Notes: generated from the sequence alone by a model not told the origin. A stretch of 64,000 nt of DNA from Methylobacterium sp. WL119 (GCF_008039875.1 NZ_VRUU01000008.1:1-64000); one strand, 5' to 3'; numbered from the stretch's first letter, positions 52,760-61,241 are shown. Program-made: numbers and translations.

Positions 52760-53632
52760 TCAGACCGCGCCCGCGTGCGTCGTGCTCGCCTGCATGCAGA
52801 TCCGGTCCTCGGCATCGAGCGTGAACCCGGAGAAGCCGCCGGCCGCATCAAGGCGGCCGCAGACGCGAAAGACCTGATTTGCGGTCATCGGAGCCAACCC
52901 GCGATATGCGAAACGCTGCGGCGTGTGGCCGATCAGCGTGGCAGCGAGGTTCATCAGCAGGCTCGCCTGCATCGGCCCGTGCACGACGAGGTCAGCATAG
53001 CCTTCCACGTCGGTGGCGTAGGGCCGGTCGTAGTGGAAGCGGTGCCCATTGAACGTCATCGCGGAGTAGCGGAACAGCAGCGTCGGGGTCGCGGGGACAG
53101 ACCAGATTGTGGACCCTTCCTCCGGTGTGCTCCGCGCTGCTTCGGTTCTGTCTGTGCGGCCAGCCTCCTCGCGGTAGACGATATCCTGGCGCTCGCGGAT
53201 CGCGAGACCGCGATCCGTCGTGACCGCGTGGTCGACGGTGACGAAGCAGAGGCGGCCGCTGCGACCCTCCTTCATCACCACGTCGCGGACGGTTTCGCGC
53301 CGACGGATGGTGTCGCCCAGGCGCAGGGTGTCCAGTGTCTCAATCTCGCCGCCGGCCCACATGCGCCGCGGCAATGGCACCGGCGGCAGGAATCCGCCCT
53401 TGGCCGCGTGGCCATCGGGTCCGAGGGTATCAGCCCGCGGCGTTTCCGGGGCGAGGCACCAGTGCAGGGCGGGCGGCGCCGCGCCATCTGCCGTCGGCGC
53501 GAGGTGGGGCGCCAGCGTTGCCTCGTATTCGGCCAGGATGCGACGAGTGACAACGTCCTCGCCCTCGCGCGTTCGCCCGATCCAGGCTTGCAGATGCGCG
53601 ACATCCACCGGGCCGACCGCCTGCGCGTTCAC
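52760..53632 (-). CDS. MaoC/HTD2-like hydratase (itaconyl-/mesaconyl-CoA hydratase type)
   Basis: 290 residues with two hot-dog halves. The first includes PLPRRMWAGGEIETLDTLRL; the second FRYSAMTFNGHRFHYDRPYA and EGYADLVVHGPMQASLLMN, the form found in mesaconyl-C4-CoA and itaconyl-CoA hydratases. It adds water to an unsaturated dicarboxylyl-CoA, giving citramalyl-CoA. The ATG overlaps the CoA-transferase stop (ATGA). Its role as Ich is inferred from neighbours, matching the P. aeruginosa itaconate locus. Confidence 0.8.
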   Translation of the reverse strand: MNAQAVGPVDVAHLQAWIGRTREGEDVVTRRILAEYEATLAPHLAPTADGAAPPALHWCLAPETPRADTLGPDGHAAKGGFLPPVPLPRRMWAGGEIETLDTLRLGDTIRRRETVRDVVMKEGRSGRLCFVTVDHAVTTDRGLAIRERQDIVYREEAGRTDRTEAARSTPEEGSTIWSVPATPTLLFRYSAMTFNGHRFHYDRPYATDVEGYADLVVHGPMQASLLMNLAATLIGHTPQRFAYRGLAPMTANQVFRVCGRLDAAGGFSGFTLDAEDRICMQASTTHAGAV

Positions 53633-54744
53633 GACTTGGTGCCCTTGGTCTCGCCGAGGCCCGGCACCGCGCCGTATGCGCGTTCCGCACCCTCGACGCG
53701 CGCAGCCGGGGCCGGGAAGGCGACGGGGCCGGACGGCGTCTCGACGGTGATCCGCCGCAGGTGCGGATGGGTGGCGAGCGCCGCCATGTCGTTGACGGAG
53801 GCGAACGCCACGTCAGCCTGTGTCAGCCGGGCGACCACCGCGTCCGCGTCGAGACCAGCGAAGGCGCGGGCCACCAAAGCGTCGGTCTCGGCGCGGTTGC
53901 GGGTTCGTGCCACGTTCGTGGCGAAGAGCGGGTCCTTGCCGACCGTCGCATCGCCGACGAACAGCTCGCAAAACTTGATCCATTCGCGGTCGCTCTGGAT
54001 CGAGATTAGCAGCCGCTTGCCGTCGCTTGTCGAGAACACGCCGTAGGGGGCGATCGAGGGGTGGGCGAGGCCAAGGCGCTTGGGCGGCCGGCCGCCTTCC
54101 TGATGGAGTAGCGGCACGGTGAGCCAGTCCGCCATGACGTCGAACATCGAGATGCGGATGTCGGCGCCCCGTCCGGTGATGCCGCGCCCGATTAGCGCCT
54201 CCAGGATCGCCGCGTGGGCGGTGGCGCCGGTAGCGATGTCGACCACGGAGATGCCGACACGGGCCGGTTCGTTCGGACCTCCGGTGATCGACGAGAGGCC
54301 GGATTCTGCCTGGATCAGCAGGTCGTAGGCCTTGCGGCTAGCGAGTGGCCCGGTCTCGCCGTAGCCGCTGATCGAGCAGGCGATCAGTCGAGGGTGCTGG
54401 CGGCAGAGGGTCTCGGTGCCGAAGCCGAGGCGGTCGAGTGCGCCGGGCTTCAGGTTCTGGATCAGCACGTCAGCGCCCGCGACGAGGGTTCGCAGGCTTT
54501 CCTTGCCGGACTCGGTGGCGAGATCGATCACCACGGTTTCCTTGCCGCGGTTGAGCCAGACGAAGTAGCTGCTCTGCCCGCCGGCCACGACGTCGTCGTA
54601 GCCGCGCGCGAAATCGCCCTCCGGCCGCTCGACCTTGATGACGCGCGCACCCGCGTCGGCGAGCCGGGAGGAGCAGAACGGCGCGGCCACCGCCTGCTCG
54701 ATGGCGACGACCACAAGGCCGTTGAGGGGAAGACCGGTACGCAT
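53629..54744 (-). CDS. class III CoA-transferase (CaiB/Frc family)
   Basis: 371 residues: start RTGLPLNGLVVVAIEQAVAA PFCS region, then VIKVERPEGDFARGYD, and the catalytic Asp in KAYDLLIQAESGLSSITGG. These enzymes transfer CoA from succinyl-CoA or a similar donor to a carboxylic acid. With the following hydratase and the CitE-type lyase it would form the Ict-Ich-Ccl route from itaconate (or mesaconate) to acetyl-CoA and pyruvate. Operon with the acyl-CoA dehydrogenase 14 bases upstream. Confidence 0.87.
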   Translation of the reverse strand: MRTGLPLNGLVVVAIEQAVAAPFCSSRLADAGARVIKVERPEGDFARGYDDVVAGGQSSYFVWLNRGKETVVIDLATESGKESLRTLVAGADVLIQNLKPGALDRLGFGTETLCRQHPRLIACSISGYGETGPLASRKAYDLLIQAESGLSSITGGPNEPARVGISVVDIATGATAHAAILEALIGRGITGRGADIRISMFDVMADWLTVPLLHQEGGRPPKRLGLAHPSIAPYGVFSTSDGKRLLISIQSDREWIKFCELFVGDATVGKDPLFATNVARTRNRAETDALVARAFAGLDADAVVARLTQADVAFASVNDMAALATHPHLRRITVETPSGPVAFPAPAARVEGAERAYGAVPGLGETKGTKS

Positions 54745-54758
54745 CGGAACGGTTCTCC

Positions 54759-55922
54759 TCAGAAGGATCTAGGCAGGCCGAGGACGTGCTCGGCGACGTA
54801 GGACAGGATCAGGTTCGTGGAGATCGGCGCCACCTGATAGAGGCGCGTCTCGCGGAACTTGCGCTCGACGTCGTACTCGCAGGCGAAGCCGAAGCCGCCG
54901 TGGAACTGGATGCAGGCGTTGGCCGCCTCCCAGGACGCCTTGGCGGCGAGGTACTTCGCCATGTTGGCCTGAGCCCCGCAGGGGAGATTCTCATCGTAGA
55001 GGCGGCAGGCCTCGTAGCGCATAAGGTTGGCCGCCTCGACCTCGATGAAGCTCTCGGCGATCGGAAACTGCACGCCCTGGTTCTGCCCGATGGGCCGGCC
55101 GAACACCGTACGCTCCTTGGTGTAGGCGGTGACTTTATCGATGAACCAGTAGCCGTCGCCGATGCATTCGGCGGCGATGAGGACGCGCTCGGCGTTCAGG
55201 CCGGTGAGGATGTACTTGAACCCCTGGCCCTCCTCGCCGATCAGGTTCTCGGCTGGGATCTCAAGGTCGTCGAAGAACAGCTCGTTGGTCTCGTGGTTGA
55301 CCATGTTGAGGATCGGCCGGACCGCCATGCCCTTCCTCTGCGCCTCGTGCAGGTCGACGATAAAGATCGACATGCCCTCGGACTTCTTCTTGACCTGATC
55401 GAGCGGCGTCGTGCGGGCGAGCAGGATCATCAGATCGGAATGTTGGATGCGCGAGATCCAGACCTTCTGGCCGTTGATGACGTAGCGGTCACCCTTGCGT
55501 ACGGCGGTCGTCTTGATCCGCGTGGTGTCCGTGCCGGTAGTCGGCTCGGTCACGCCCATGGATTGCAGGCGCAACTCGCCGGCGGCGATCCGGGGCAGGT
55601 ACTTGCGGCGCTGCTCCTCGGACCCGTGCCGGATAAGCGTGCCCATGTTGTACATCTGCCCGTGACAGGCGCCGGAATTGCCGCCTGAGCGGTTGACCTC
55701 CTCCATGATGACGGAGGCTTCTGTCAGGCCTAGGCCCGAGCCGCCGTATTCCTCTGGGATCAGGGCGGCCATCCAGCCCGCTTTCGTCAGGGCGTCGACG
55801 AAGGCCTCGGGATAGCCTCGGGCTTCATCGATCTTGCGATGATATTCCGCAGGGAACTCGGAGCAGAGCGCGCGGACCGCGTCGCGGATGTCAGGATAGC
55901 TGCCGTGGTCAATGGTCTGCAT
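54759..55922 (-). CDS. acyl-CoA dehydrogenase family protein
   Basis: 387 residues. N-terminal helical domain with GWMAALIPEEYGGSGLGLTE, FAD/substrate strand region SMGVTEPTTGTDTTRIKTTA, then YTKERTVFGRPIGQNQGVQF and IQFHGGFGFACEYDVERKFR. The C-terminal EGT segment that carries the catalytic Glu in medium- and short-chain enzymes is replaced by LYQVAPISTNLIL, so the base is elsewhere or the reaction differs. A homologue is present in the P. aeruginosa itaconate locus. First gene of the acd-ict-ich unit. Confidence 0.88.
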   Translation of the reverse strand: MQTIDHGSYPDIRDAVRALCSEFPAEYHRKIDEARGYPEAFVDALTKAGWMAALIPEEYGGSGLGLTEASVIMEEVNRSGGNSGACHGQMYNMGTLIRHGSEEQRRKYLPRIAAGELRLQSMGVTEPTTGTDTTRIKTTAVRKGDRYVINGQKVWISRIQHSDLMILLARTTPLDQVKKKSEGMSIFIVDLHEAQRKGMAVRPILNMVNHETNELFFDDLEIPAENLIGEEGQGFKYILTGLNAERVLIAAECIGDGYWFIDKVTAYTKERTVFGRPIGQNQGVQFPIAESFIEVEAANLMRYEACRLYDENLPCGAQANMAKYLAAKASWEAANACIQFHGGFGFACEYDVERKFRETRLYQVAPISTNLILSYVAEHVLGLPRSF

Positions 55923-56429
55923 CGCGTTTCCTCACCCTGACGGGATTGTCGATGATCGACATCGTGCGCCCCGACGGGCGCCAGAGCACTACGAACGAGT
56001 TCGGCACGTCCTGCGCGAGGTTGATCCAGATACTCTTGGCCTGGTGGTACGCGTCGATTGCGGACTAGCCGTTCTCTCGGCCGATGCCGCTACGCTTGCA
56101 CACGGCGTCGACCTCCGCCGCCGCGCAGATCTCCGACGTCCGCACGCGGCCGAGTACCGACCGTAGGCCTGATGTTTCCGCCCCGGAAGATCGGGCGATC
56201 CTCTACCTGGAATGCCGAATTGATATGGCTTGCCGACCGCTCCGGGACGGGCGCGCCAGCGGTCGCCAAATAACATTTTTCTGCAAGCACTTGCACCGGA
56301 TATACGTGTGTCGACGCCTCGTTGAGGGATGAGGTCGAAGAGTAAGGTCAAGCGATCACATGGCGGCATCGTCTTGATCGAACCCAGGCCTGATCGGTAT
56401 GCCGGAGGGATGTCATCGAGGCGGCGTTC
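55923..56429. other. divergent control region between acyl-CoA dehydrogenase and LysR genes
   Basis: About 500 bases with the operator-like element at 55943 and otherwise short frames on both strands without family motifs. A short plus-strand frame near 55980-56070 may be the eroded end of some gene, but I cannot name it. Confidence 0.45.
55943..55967. promoter_or_regulatory. operator-like palindrome upstream of acyl-CoA dehydrogenase
   Basis: Contains TGTCGATGATCGACA, a perfect dyad of 7-base arms around a central G, 21 bases before the ATG at 55922. The flanks GGAT on the left and TCGTGC on the right are also shared with 51767-51792. Position over the leader or promoter suggests repression. 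Confidence 0.55.
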
Positions 56430-57365
56430 ATGGACATCACCCAGCTCAAGACGATGATTCACGTCGCCGAACTCGGGAGCGTCAGCAAAGCTTCGGAACG
56501 CCTGGGCATCGCACAACCCGCGCTCAGCCGGCAGATCCGTCTCCTCGAGCAGGAACTCGGCACCTACCTGTTCGAGCGCCATGGCCGCGGCATGGCGATC
56601 ACCGAGATCGGCCACGAGGTCCTGGACCATGCCACGCGCGTCCTCGCCGAGATCGACGCCATCCGCAATCTCGCCTTGGATCGGCGCAGTTCGTACCGCG
56701 GCACCGTCTCGGTGGGGACAACGCCGACCGTGGCAGAGATCGTAACGGTGCCGCTGGTCCAGATGATCCGGGAGGCGCATCCGCATCTGAACGTACGGCT
56801 GTCGGCAGCCTTCAGCGGGCACATGCTGAACTTCCTCCAGCGGGGGGAGGTCGACATCGCAGTCATCTACAACCTGCCTGCGATCCGTTCGTTGAAGATC
56901 GATCCGGTACTCGTCGAAAACCTTCTCCTCGTCGGCTCGGCCAAGAGGGGCTTGCGCCTCGATCGAGCGATCCCGTTCTCCGAACTCGCCCAGGAACGAC
57001 TCATCCTTCCGAGCGTCGGCCATCGGTTGCGGGACATCGTCGACGAGTGCGCACGCCAAGCCGGCCTCGACCTGTCCTCCGCTATTGAAACCGATTCGTT
57101 CCAATCGATGATCAAACTGGTCCGGGCCGGCCTCGGATCGACGATCCTGCCTCTTGCACCGCTCTATCCTCTAGTCGAGCGGGGCGAGCTCAGCGTCTCC
57201 CCGCTGGTCGATCCGATCCCGTCGCGGAAGCTGGTGATCGCTTACCCGGCCGACCGGCCTGTCGGCCTCGCGGCCCGTTTCGTCGGCGACACGATCCGGG
57301 ACATCGCGGCGGACCTCGTCGCGCGTAACATCTGGGTCGGGCACATGATCGGCCACCCGAACTAA
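56430..57365 (+). CDS. LysR-family regulator
   Basis: 311 residues: HTH MDITQLKTMIHVAELGSVSK with PALSRQIRLLEQELGTYLFE, and effector domain with VSVGTTPTVAEIVTVPLVQM and GLGSTILPLAPLYPLVERGE. Divergent from the acyl-CoA dehydrogenase operon, the place of RipR-type LysR in itaconate loci. Probably activates in response to the substrate or a CoA ester. Confidence 0.9.
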   Translation: MDITQLKTMIHVAELGSVSKASERLGIAQPALSRQIRLLEQELGTYLFERHGRGMAITEIGHEVLDHATRVLAEIDAIRNLALDRRSSYRGTVSVGTTPTVAEIVTVPLVQMIREAHPHLNVRLSAAFSGHMLNFLQRGEVDIAVIYNLPAIRSLKIDPVLVENLLLVGSAKRGLRLDRAIPFSELAQERLILPSVGHRLRDIVDECARQAGLDLSSAIETDSFQSMIKLVRAGLGSTILPLAPLYPLVERGELSVSPLVDPIPSRKLVIAYPADRPVGLAARFVGDTIRDIAADLVARNIWVGHMIGHPN

Positions 57366-57640
57366 CCGACCGACGGCGGGCGAGCTATATCGGGCAGGCC
57401 GTAATCCTCATATGTCCAAGACACGATGCATCACCCGTTGCAATTTCTTTGTCTAAGATGCCTGCGGCATTTCCCCAGGACAGCCCCAGGTTTGACATTT
57501 CTTGGTAAAATAGTCCTAGGCGCGACGCGGATCATCCTGTGGGGCGGCTCGTTCTCTTGCCCGAATTGGAGCAGAGGCGATGACACTCGGCGGTGGGTGC
57601 AGATGACTCCGATGCGCAAAAGCACCTACGGATGGGCCCG

Positions 57641-58567
57641 ATGTTTGACGAATTGCATCACGCAGATTGGAGTACGGGAGCTTCGAAGCGATGGGTTGCG
57701 TCGGCGTGGCGTACTTCGGCGGGTTGGGTCGTGGTCGGACCGCGGCGGGTCGGACGATCAGATCTATTCGTCGACGCCCTCATCGATACTGGCAGATCAC
57801 GCCGCGTCCTTGCCGGATTTGATTTTTCGATAGGGCTGCCGCTTGCCTACGGCTTGCTTACCGAGTTCTCAGGCTTTCGCGAGGCACTACCCGCGCTAGG
57901 TCATAAGCCCGGTTGGGAGGACTTTTTCAATGTCAGCGCGCAGTCGGACGACGTCACGTTCCGGCGCCCGTTCTATCCCCGCACCGCTACCAAGGGCGTT
58001 TCGCGGTCTACGCTGACAAGCGGCATCGGCGTCGCGAGCTTTTCCGATCTATTGCGCCAGTGTGAGCGCGGCGGCCCCGGTCGACGCGAGGCCTGTTCGG
58101 TGTTCTGGACGCTGGGCGGCAACCAAGTCGGCCGCGCCGCGACTTCGGGCTGGCAGGAGGTCGTCCGACCTGCCCTCGCGCAAGGGGCAACGCTATGGCC
58201 GTTCGACGGCGACCTGCGGGCACTCTCCGCCCGCAGTGGCCTTGTTCTGGCAGAGACCTACCCGGCGGACGCATACTTTATCCTCGGAGCGCCGTTTGGC
58301 CGACGCGAGAGCAAGACTTCGCAGGCTGATCGCCGCTCGAAGGCGGCCTCAATTATAGCGTGGTCATCGGCGGCCGGGGTGGATCTCGGCGAAGCGCGCG
58401 AGCCGCTCTTGGACGGCTTCGGCGCGAGCAGCTCGGGCGAGGACCCGTTCGATGCGCTTGCCGGCCTCCTCGCCATGATTGAGGTGGTTGAGAAGCGCGC
58501 GCCGGAGGCGGTGACGCAAGTCGGACTAGAGGTTGCAGCTTGGGAGGGCTGGATCGTCGGTCGCTAG
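57641..58567 (+). CDS. DUF429-like protein (RNase H-like fold)
   Basis: 308 residues. The first part holds the RNase H-like strand with acidic residue VLAGFDFSIGLPLAYG, the middle GGNQVGRAATSGWQEVVRP and VLAETYPADAYFILGAPFG, the end DPFDALAGLLAMIEVVEKRA. This matches DUF429-type predicted nucleases, often in islands. ATG 57641 chosen; a GTG at 57593 would add 16 residues. A broken paralogue end lies at 44795. Confidence 0.7.
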   Translation: MFDELHHADWSTGASKRWVASAWRTSAGWVVVGPRRVGRSDLFVDALIDTGRSRRVLAGFDFSIGLPLAYGLLTEFSGFREALPALGHKPGWEDFFNVSAQSDDVTFRRPFYPRTATKGVSRSTLTSGIGVASFSDLLRQCERGGPGRREACSVFWTLGGNQVGRAATSGWQEVVRPALAQGATLWPFDGDLRALSARSGLVLAETYPADAYFILGAPFGRRESKTSQADRRSKAASIIAWSSAAGVDLGEAREPLLDGFGASSSGEDPFDALAGLLAMIEVVEKRAPEAVTQVGLEVAAWEGWIVGR

Positions 58568-58996
58568 CCGAACCCGGTGGCTGAGTGCGATCCGCGCAAC
58601 CCGCGCGTGCATCTTTCGTCTGCGTCACTGTACCTACCCCTGCGATCACCACGACCGCAGGGGCGCGTCATAGGATCGAGTTTTAGGCCACGACGATGGC
58701 ATCCTCGTCGACGCGGCGGCCGCGGCCAGCCGCCTCCAGGAAGGCGGCGAGGGCGTCCGCTTGATGAGCAGTAATTCTGTATACGCTTCATAATGATACC
58801 CTTATCGACGACTGACCTACCCACATATGAAACCACATTTCAGGCGCGAACCTACGTGGACGATGGCGAACAAATTTTCCGCTCGAACGTCAGCGCGACC
58901 TAAGTTCAGCTTAGGCGTTCGTGAGGCCCGGCCGGGCTCGACTGAAAGGGGGTGGCGTTTCACCACCCCTCGCCCGCGACTGGCCGGGCCAGGGTA
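58568..58996. other. intergenic stretch with a hairpin and a short gene tail
   Basis: About 430 bases. On the minus strand near 58684-58780 a frame reads HQADALAAFLEAAGRGRRVD EDAIVVA up to a stop, which looks like a protein tail but has no start. A hairpin GGGGTGG / CCACCCC (58949-58969) has a 7-base loop. No complete gene is supported. Confidence 0.4.
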
Positions 58997-59182
58997 TTAG
59001 CGAAGGTGCGAGAACCTAGGGCCGAGGCCCGCGCGGGTCGCCAAGGCATCGGCAACGCGCACGCGCCCCCGAGACCGCAGCAACGCCGCGTCAGCCTCGT
59101 CGGCGAGCCTTTCGGATCGTGCGATGTCGGCACGAGCCCACCGGATGTTCGCGATGGCGAGGTAGGCGAGGATCATGCGCAT
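58997..59182 (-). CDS. small hypothetical protein, fourth gene of micro-operon
   Basis: 61 residues, helical and Arg/Ala-rich (MRMILAYLAIANIRWARADI, ADEADAALLRSRGRVRV). Overlaps the preceding gene by ten bases. Unknown function. Confidence 0.55.
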   Translation of the reverse strand: MRMILAYLAIANIRWARADIARSERLADEADAALLRSRGRVRVADALATRAGLGPRFSHLR

Positions 59183-59463
59183 TGCACGACCCTCTGCGCT
59201 GCGTGCCGAGCCTGTGCGATCAAGGCGCCAATCTCCACACTCGCGTGTCGAGCTAACGCCATCGTCACCACCGGATCGCCGCGCATCGCTTGGGCGACGA
59301 GCGTTCGCAACACCGTGTCGGCATACTCGGCTTGCCGCAGCAACATTTGCGCTTCGCCAAGAGCCATCGCAGTCGGAACAGGCTTCGGCGCCTGCCGCTT
59401 GGGGCGCTTAAACCGCTTTCCTGTGGACGGGACAACGGCAAGGTAGGACGGGATCGGCCTCAT
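59173..59463 (-). CDS. small hypothetical protein, third gene of micro-operon
   Basis: 96 residues: basic N terminus (STGKRFKRPKRQAPKPVP) and a helical domain (LGEAQMLLRQAEYADTVLRT ... HASVEIGALIAQARHAAQRV). Its ATG overlaps the previous stop. Could bind nucleic acid through the basic tail; not recognised. Confidence 0.6.
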   Translation of the reverse strand: MRPIPSYLAVVPSTGKRFKRPKRQAPKPVPTAMALGEAQMLLRQAEYADTVLRTLVAQAMRGDPVVTMALARHASVEIGALIAQARHAAQRVVQCA

Positions 59464-59678
59464 GGCTCGCCACCCGACTGCCGATAGGCTTCCATCCAGC
59501 GCGTCTCTAAACGCGCGCCCAATTCGCGAAGTGGAACGGCTAGGACATTCAGCGCGCCTGGATCAATCATGACCCCGGCGCTTCCGAGAGCGTCGACTAG
59601 GTGCGACCAGCGACGAACATCAAAGATGTCGTCTTCCATCTCCTGCAGAGAGGCCGAAACCTTGGATGGCGTGCTCAT
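59460..59678 (-). CDS. small hypothetical protein, second gene of micro-operon
   Basis: 72 residues, acidic and helical (SLQEMEDDIFDVRRWSHLVD, VPLRELGARLETRWMEAYRQ). ATG at 59678 overlaps the stop of the first gene (ATGA). The acidic/basic alternation between genes 2 and 3 could reflect a complex. Unknown. Confidence 0.6.
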   Translation of the reverse strand: MSTPSKVSASLQEMEDDIFDVRRWSHLVDALGSAGVMIDPGALNVLAVPLRELGARLETRWMEAYRQSGGEP

Positions 59679-60223
59679 GCAGGCACTCCCCAAGCCGAAA
59701 ACGTATGCTCTCCGACGCCAGCCCACTCGGGTGCGGTGTCGCGCTCGTCTACTTCGGCATCATGCGGCTCGTCCTGCACGTCGCCGCCGTGTTCGTTCTC
59801 CTCCTCCCGGTCGTCGTCGGCGCTGTCCTCACGGTCGTCGGTCGCGCCACTGCCCCACGCGAGCAGCGGTCCGTGATCGCGATAAGTGTGAGTGGCTGCC
59901 TCAGGGGCGCCTAGGGAAGGCTCAAGGTCCACGTCGCCCGCCAGCATGTCGAGCAAGGCAAGATCCGACTCGATGCGATCCGCGACGCTCCTGCGAAGCG
60001 TCTTGAGGCGCCGATAGTCAGCCTCGGAGAAGTGGCGATCCAGGCCTAGGCGTATCGCCTCGATAGCGTCGTGCGCGGCCTGATCCGGGTCGGCAGTTCG
60101 CATGGCGCGCAGGGCTAGGGTGACTGGGCCAGGCTGCCTGCCGGCCCCGCGGGGTAATAAGGCCGATTGAGCGCCAGCCTCGGGTAATAAGGGCGTGCGT
60201 GTGCTATGGGCGTGGCTAGCCAT
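59675..60223 (-). CDS. hypothetical protein with acidic C terminus, first gene of micro-operon
   Basis: 182 residues. A helical middle (DQAAHDAIEAIRLGLDRHFS, DYRRLKTLRRSVADRIESDL) and the segment DVDLEPSLGAPE followed by a very acidic tail (DDREDSADDDREEENEHGGD). The EPSLG plus acidic tail style is common in small Methylobacterium and Bradyrhizobium island proteins of unknown role. Starts the four-gene unit. Confidence 0.65.
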   Translation of the reverse strand: MASHAHSTRTPLLPEAGAQSALLPRGAGRQPGPVTLALRAMRTADPDQAAHDAIEAIRLGLDRHFSEADYRRLKTLRRSVADRIESDLALLDMLAGDVDLEPSLGAPEAATHTYRDHGPLLAWGSGATDDREDSADDDREEENEHGGDVQDEPHDAEVDERDTAPEWAGVGEHTFSAWGVPA

Positions 60224-60311
60224 GCCGCTCTCCTCAACAGAGTGGTGGGGTTAGAGCCGTGGCAAGGGTTCCAGCCTTGTCCCGGCTCGTCATTCACGCT
60301 AGCGTCAAATC

Positions 60312-60548
60312 ATGGGCTCGTCAATTAGCGCTAGCGCGAAAAAACGCGGACGTCCGGCCACGACAGGCACGGGCCACACGATTGGCGTTCGAATGCTCCC
60401 GGATCAGCTCCGCCCGCTCGACGCCTGGATTGCCGATCAGCCCGACCCTAAGCCAACACGAACAGCTGCCATTCGTAAAGCTGTCGACGACTGGCTCACC
60501 GGCCAGGGCTACGTCCGCCACCGCGAGGATCCTGAGGGCGCGAACTGA
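60312..60548 (+). CDS. small RHH-like DNA-binding protein
   Basis: 78 residues. SAKKRGRPATTGTGHTIGVR is an AT-hook-like/ribbon lead, followed by MLPDQLRPLDAWIADQ and RTAAIRKAVDDWLTGQG, which matches a ribbon-helix-helix repressor. No toxin gene follows clearly. Its C-terminal codons are duplicated at 60868. Confidence 0.7.
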   Translation: MGSSISASAKKRGRPATTGTGHTIGVRMLPDQLRPLDAWIADQPDPKPTRTAAIRKAVDDWLTGQGYVRHREDPEGAN

Positions 60549-60610
60549 CATCCTCGCCCCGGCGTTGCCACGTTGATGTCGCGCGGCGCGGCGTCCAATT
60601 TGGAAACTCG

Positions 60611-60844
60611 ATGCCCTACACCCTTAAACGCCTCGCCCCTGGTAGCTTCGATCTCATCCTCGACGGCGCGGTGGTCGGCAGCTTGGTCCGTGATGTGTCG
60701 CGGGACGGGTACGAAGGCGATTGGACAGCCGAACCGCTCGCCGACAGCCCGCCCTTTCCAGCGCCTTTCACAAGTGAGGCGCACAAGTTCCCGAACTTGA
60801 AAGCAGCGGCGGACTGGCTCGACGCGGACGTGCCGGATCTTTGA
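60611..60844 (+). CDS. hypothetical protein, 77 residues
   Basis: Soluble small protein (YTLKRLAPGSFDLILDGAVV, TSEAHKFPNLKAAADWLDAD) with the look of the short island proteins that end in a (A)DWL-helix. 62 bases after the RHH-like gene; possibly cotranscribed. Unknown. Confidence 0.65.
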   Translation: MPYTLKRLAPGSFDLILDGAVVGSLVRDVSRDGYEGDWTAEPLADSPPFPAPFTSEAHKFPNLKAAADWLDADVPDL

Positions 60845-60867
60845 CATACCACCGCGCCCGGCCAGGG

Positions 60868-60907
60868 GTACGTGCGGCACCGTGAGGATCCGAGAGGGGC
60901 GAGCTGA
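60868..60907 (+). pseudogene. duplicated C-terminal fragment of RHH-like gene
   Basis: GQGYVRHREDPRGAS and stop repeat the end of the 60312 product (GQGYVRHREDPEGAN) with DNA changes mostly at third positions. The upstream part of the second copy has been replaced by the 77-residue gene. Confidence 0.6.
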
Positions 60908-60940
60908 CGTTGAAGCTGTTCCCAACCCGAGGAACACATC

Positions 60941-61129
60941 CTGTCCGAAAATCAGAGCAAAGAGTGGAAGCAAGCCGAAGCGGCTTTCGCTAGGCGGCAG
61001 AGCCAACCCATCTCCATGCCTGCCGAGGAGCCGCCGGCGAATGTAGCTGAGACCAATCTGGCTCGGCAGAGGGCGGCGCGCTTAGTCAGGGATGCCGAGC
61101 AACTGAAGGCGAAGGGCAGCTCGAAATAA
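60941..61129 (+). CDS. small hypothetical protein with probable CTG start
   Basis: 62 residues, charged and helical (SENQSKEWKQAEAAFARRQS, ANVAETNLARQRAARLVRDA, ending LKAKGSSK). There is no ATG, GTG or TTG near the 5' end; CTG at 60941 has GAGGA seven bases upstream. The first ATG would remove 24 residues. Too short and with too rare a start for standard calling. Confidence 0.5.
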   Translation: MSENQSKEWKQAEAAFARRQSQPISMPAEEPPANVAETNLARQRAARLVRDAEQLKAKGSSK

Positions 61130-61241
61130 GCGGCACGAGCGTCGCCCTTCTCAAAAAATCTCTGCGCCGAGCGACTGGAACTTGGCTGGCATCTAGTGCG
61201 TCGACAACACAAGGATGCAACCTCTAACAAAAGGCTGAGCC

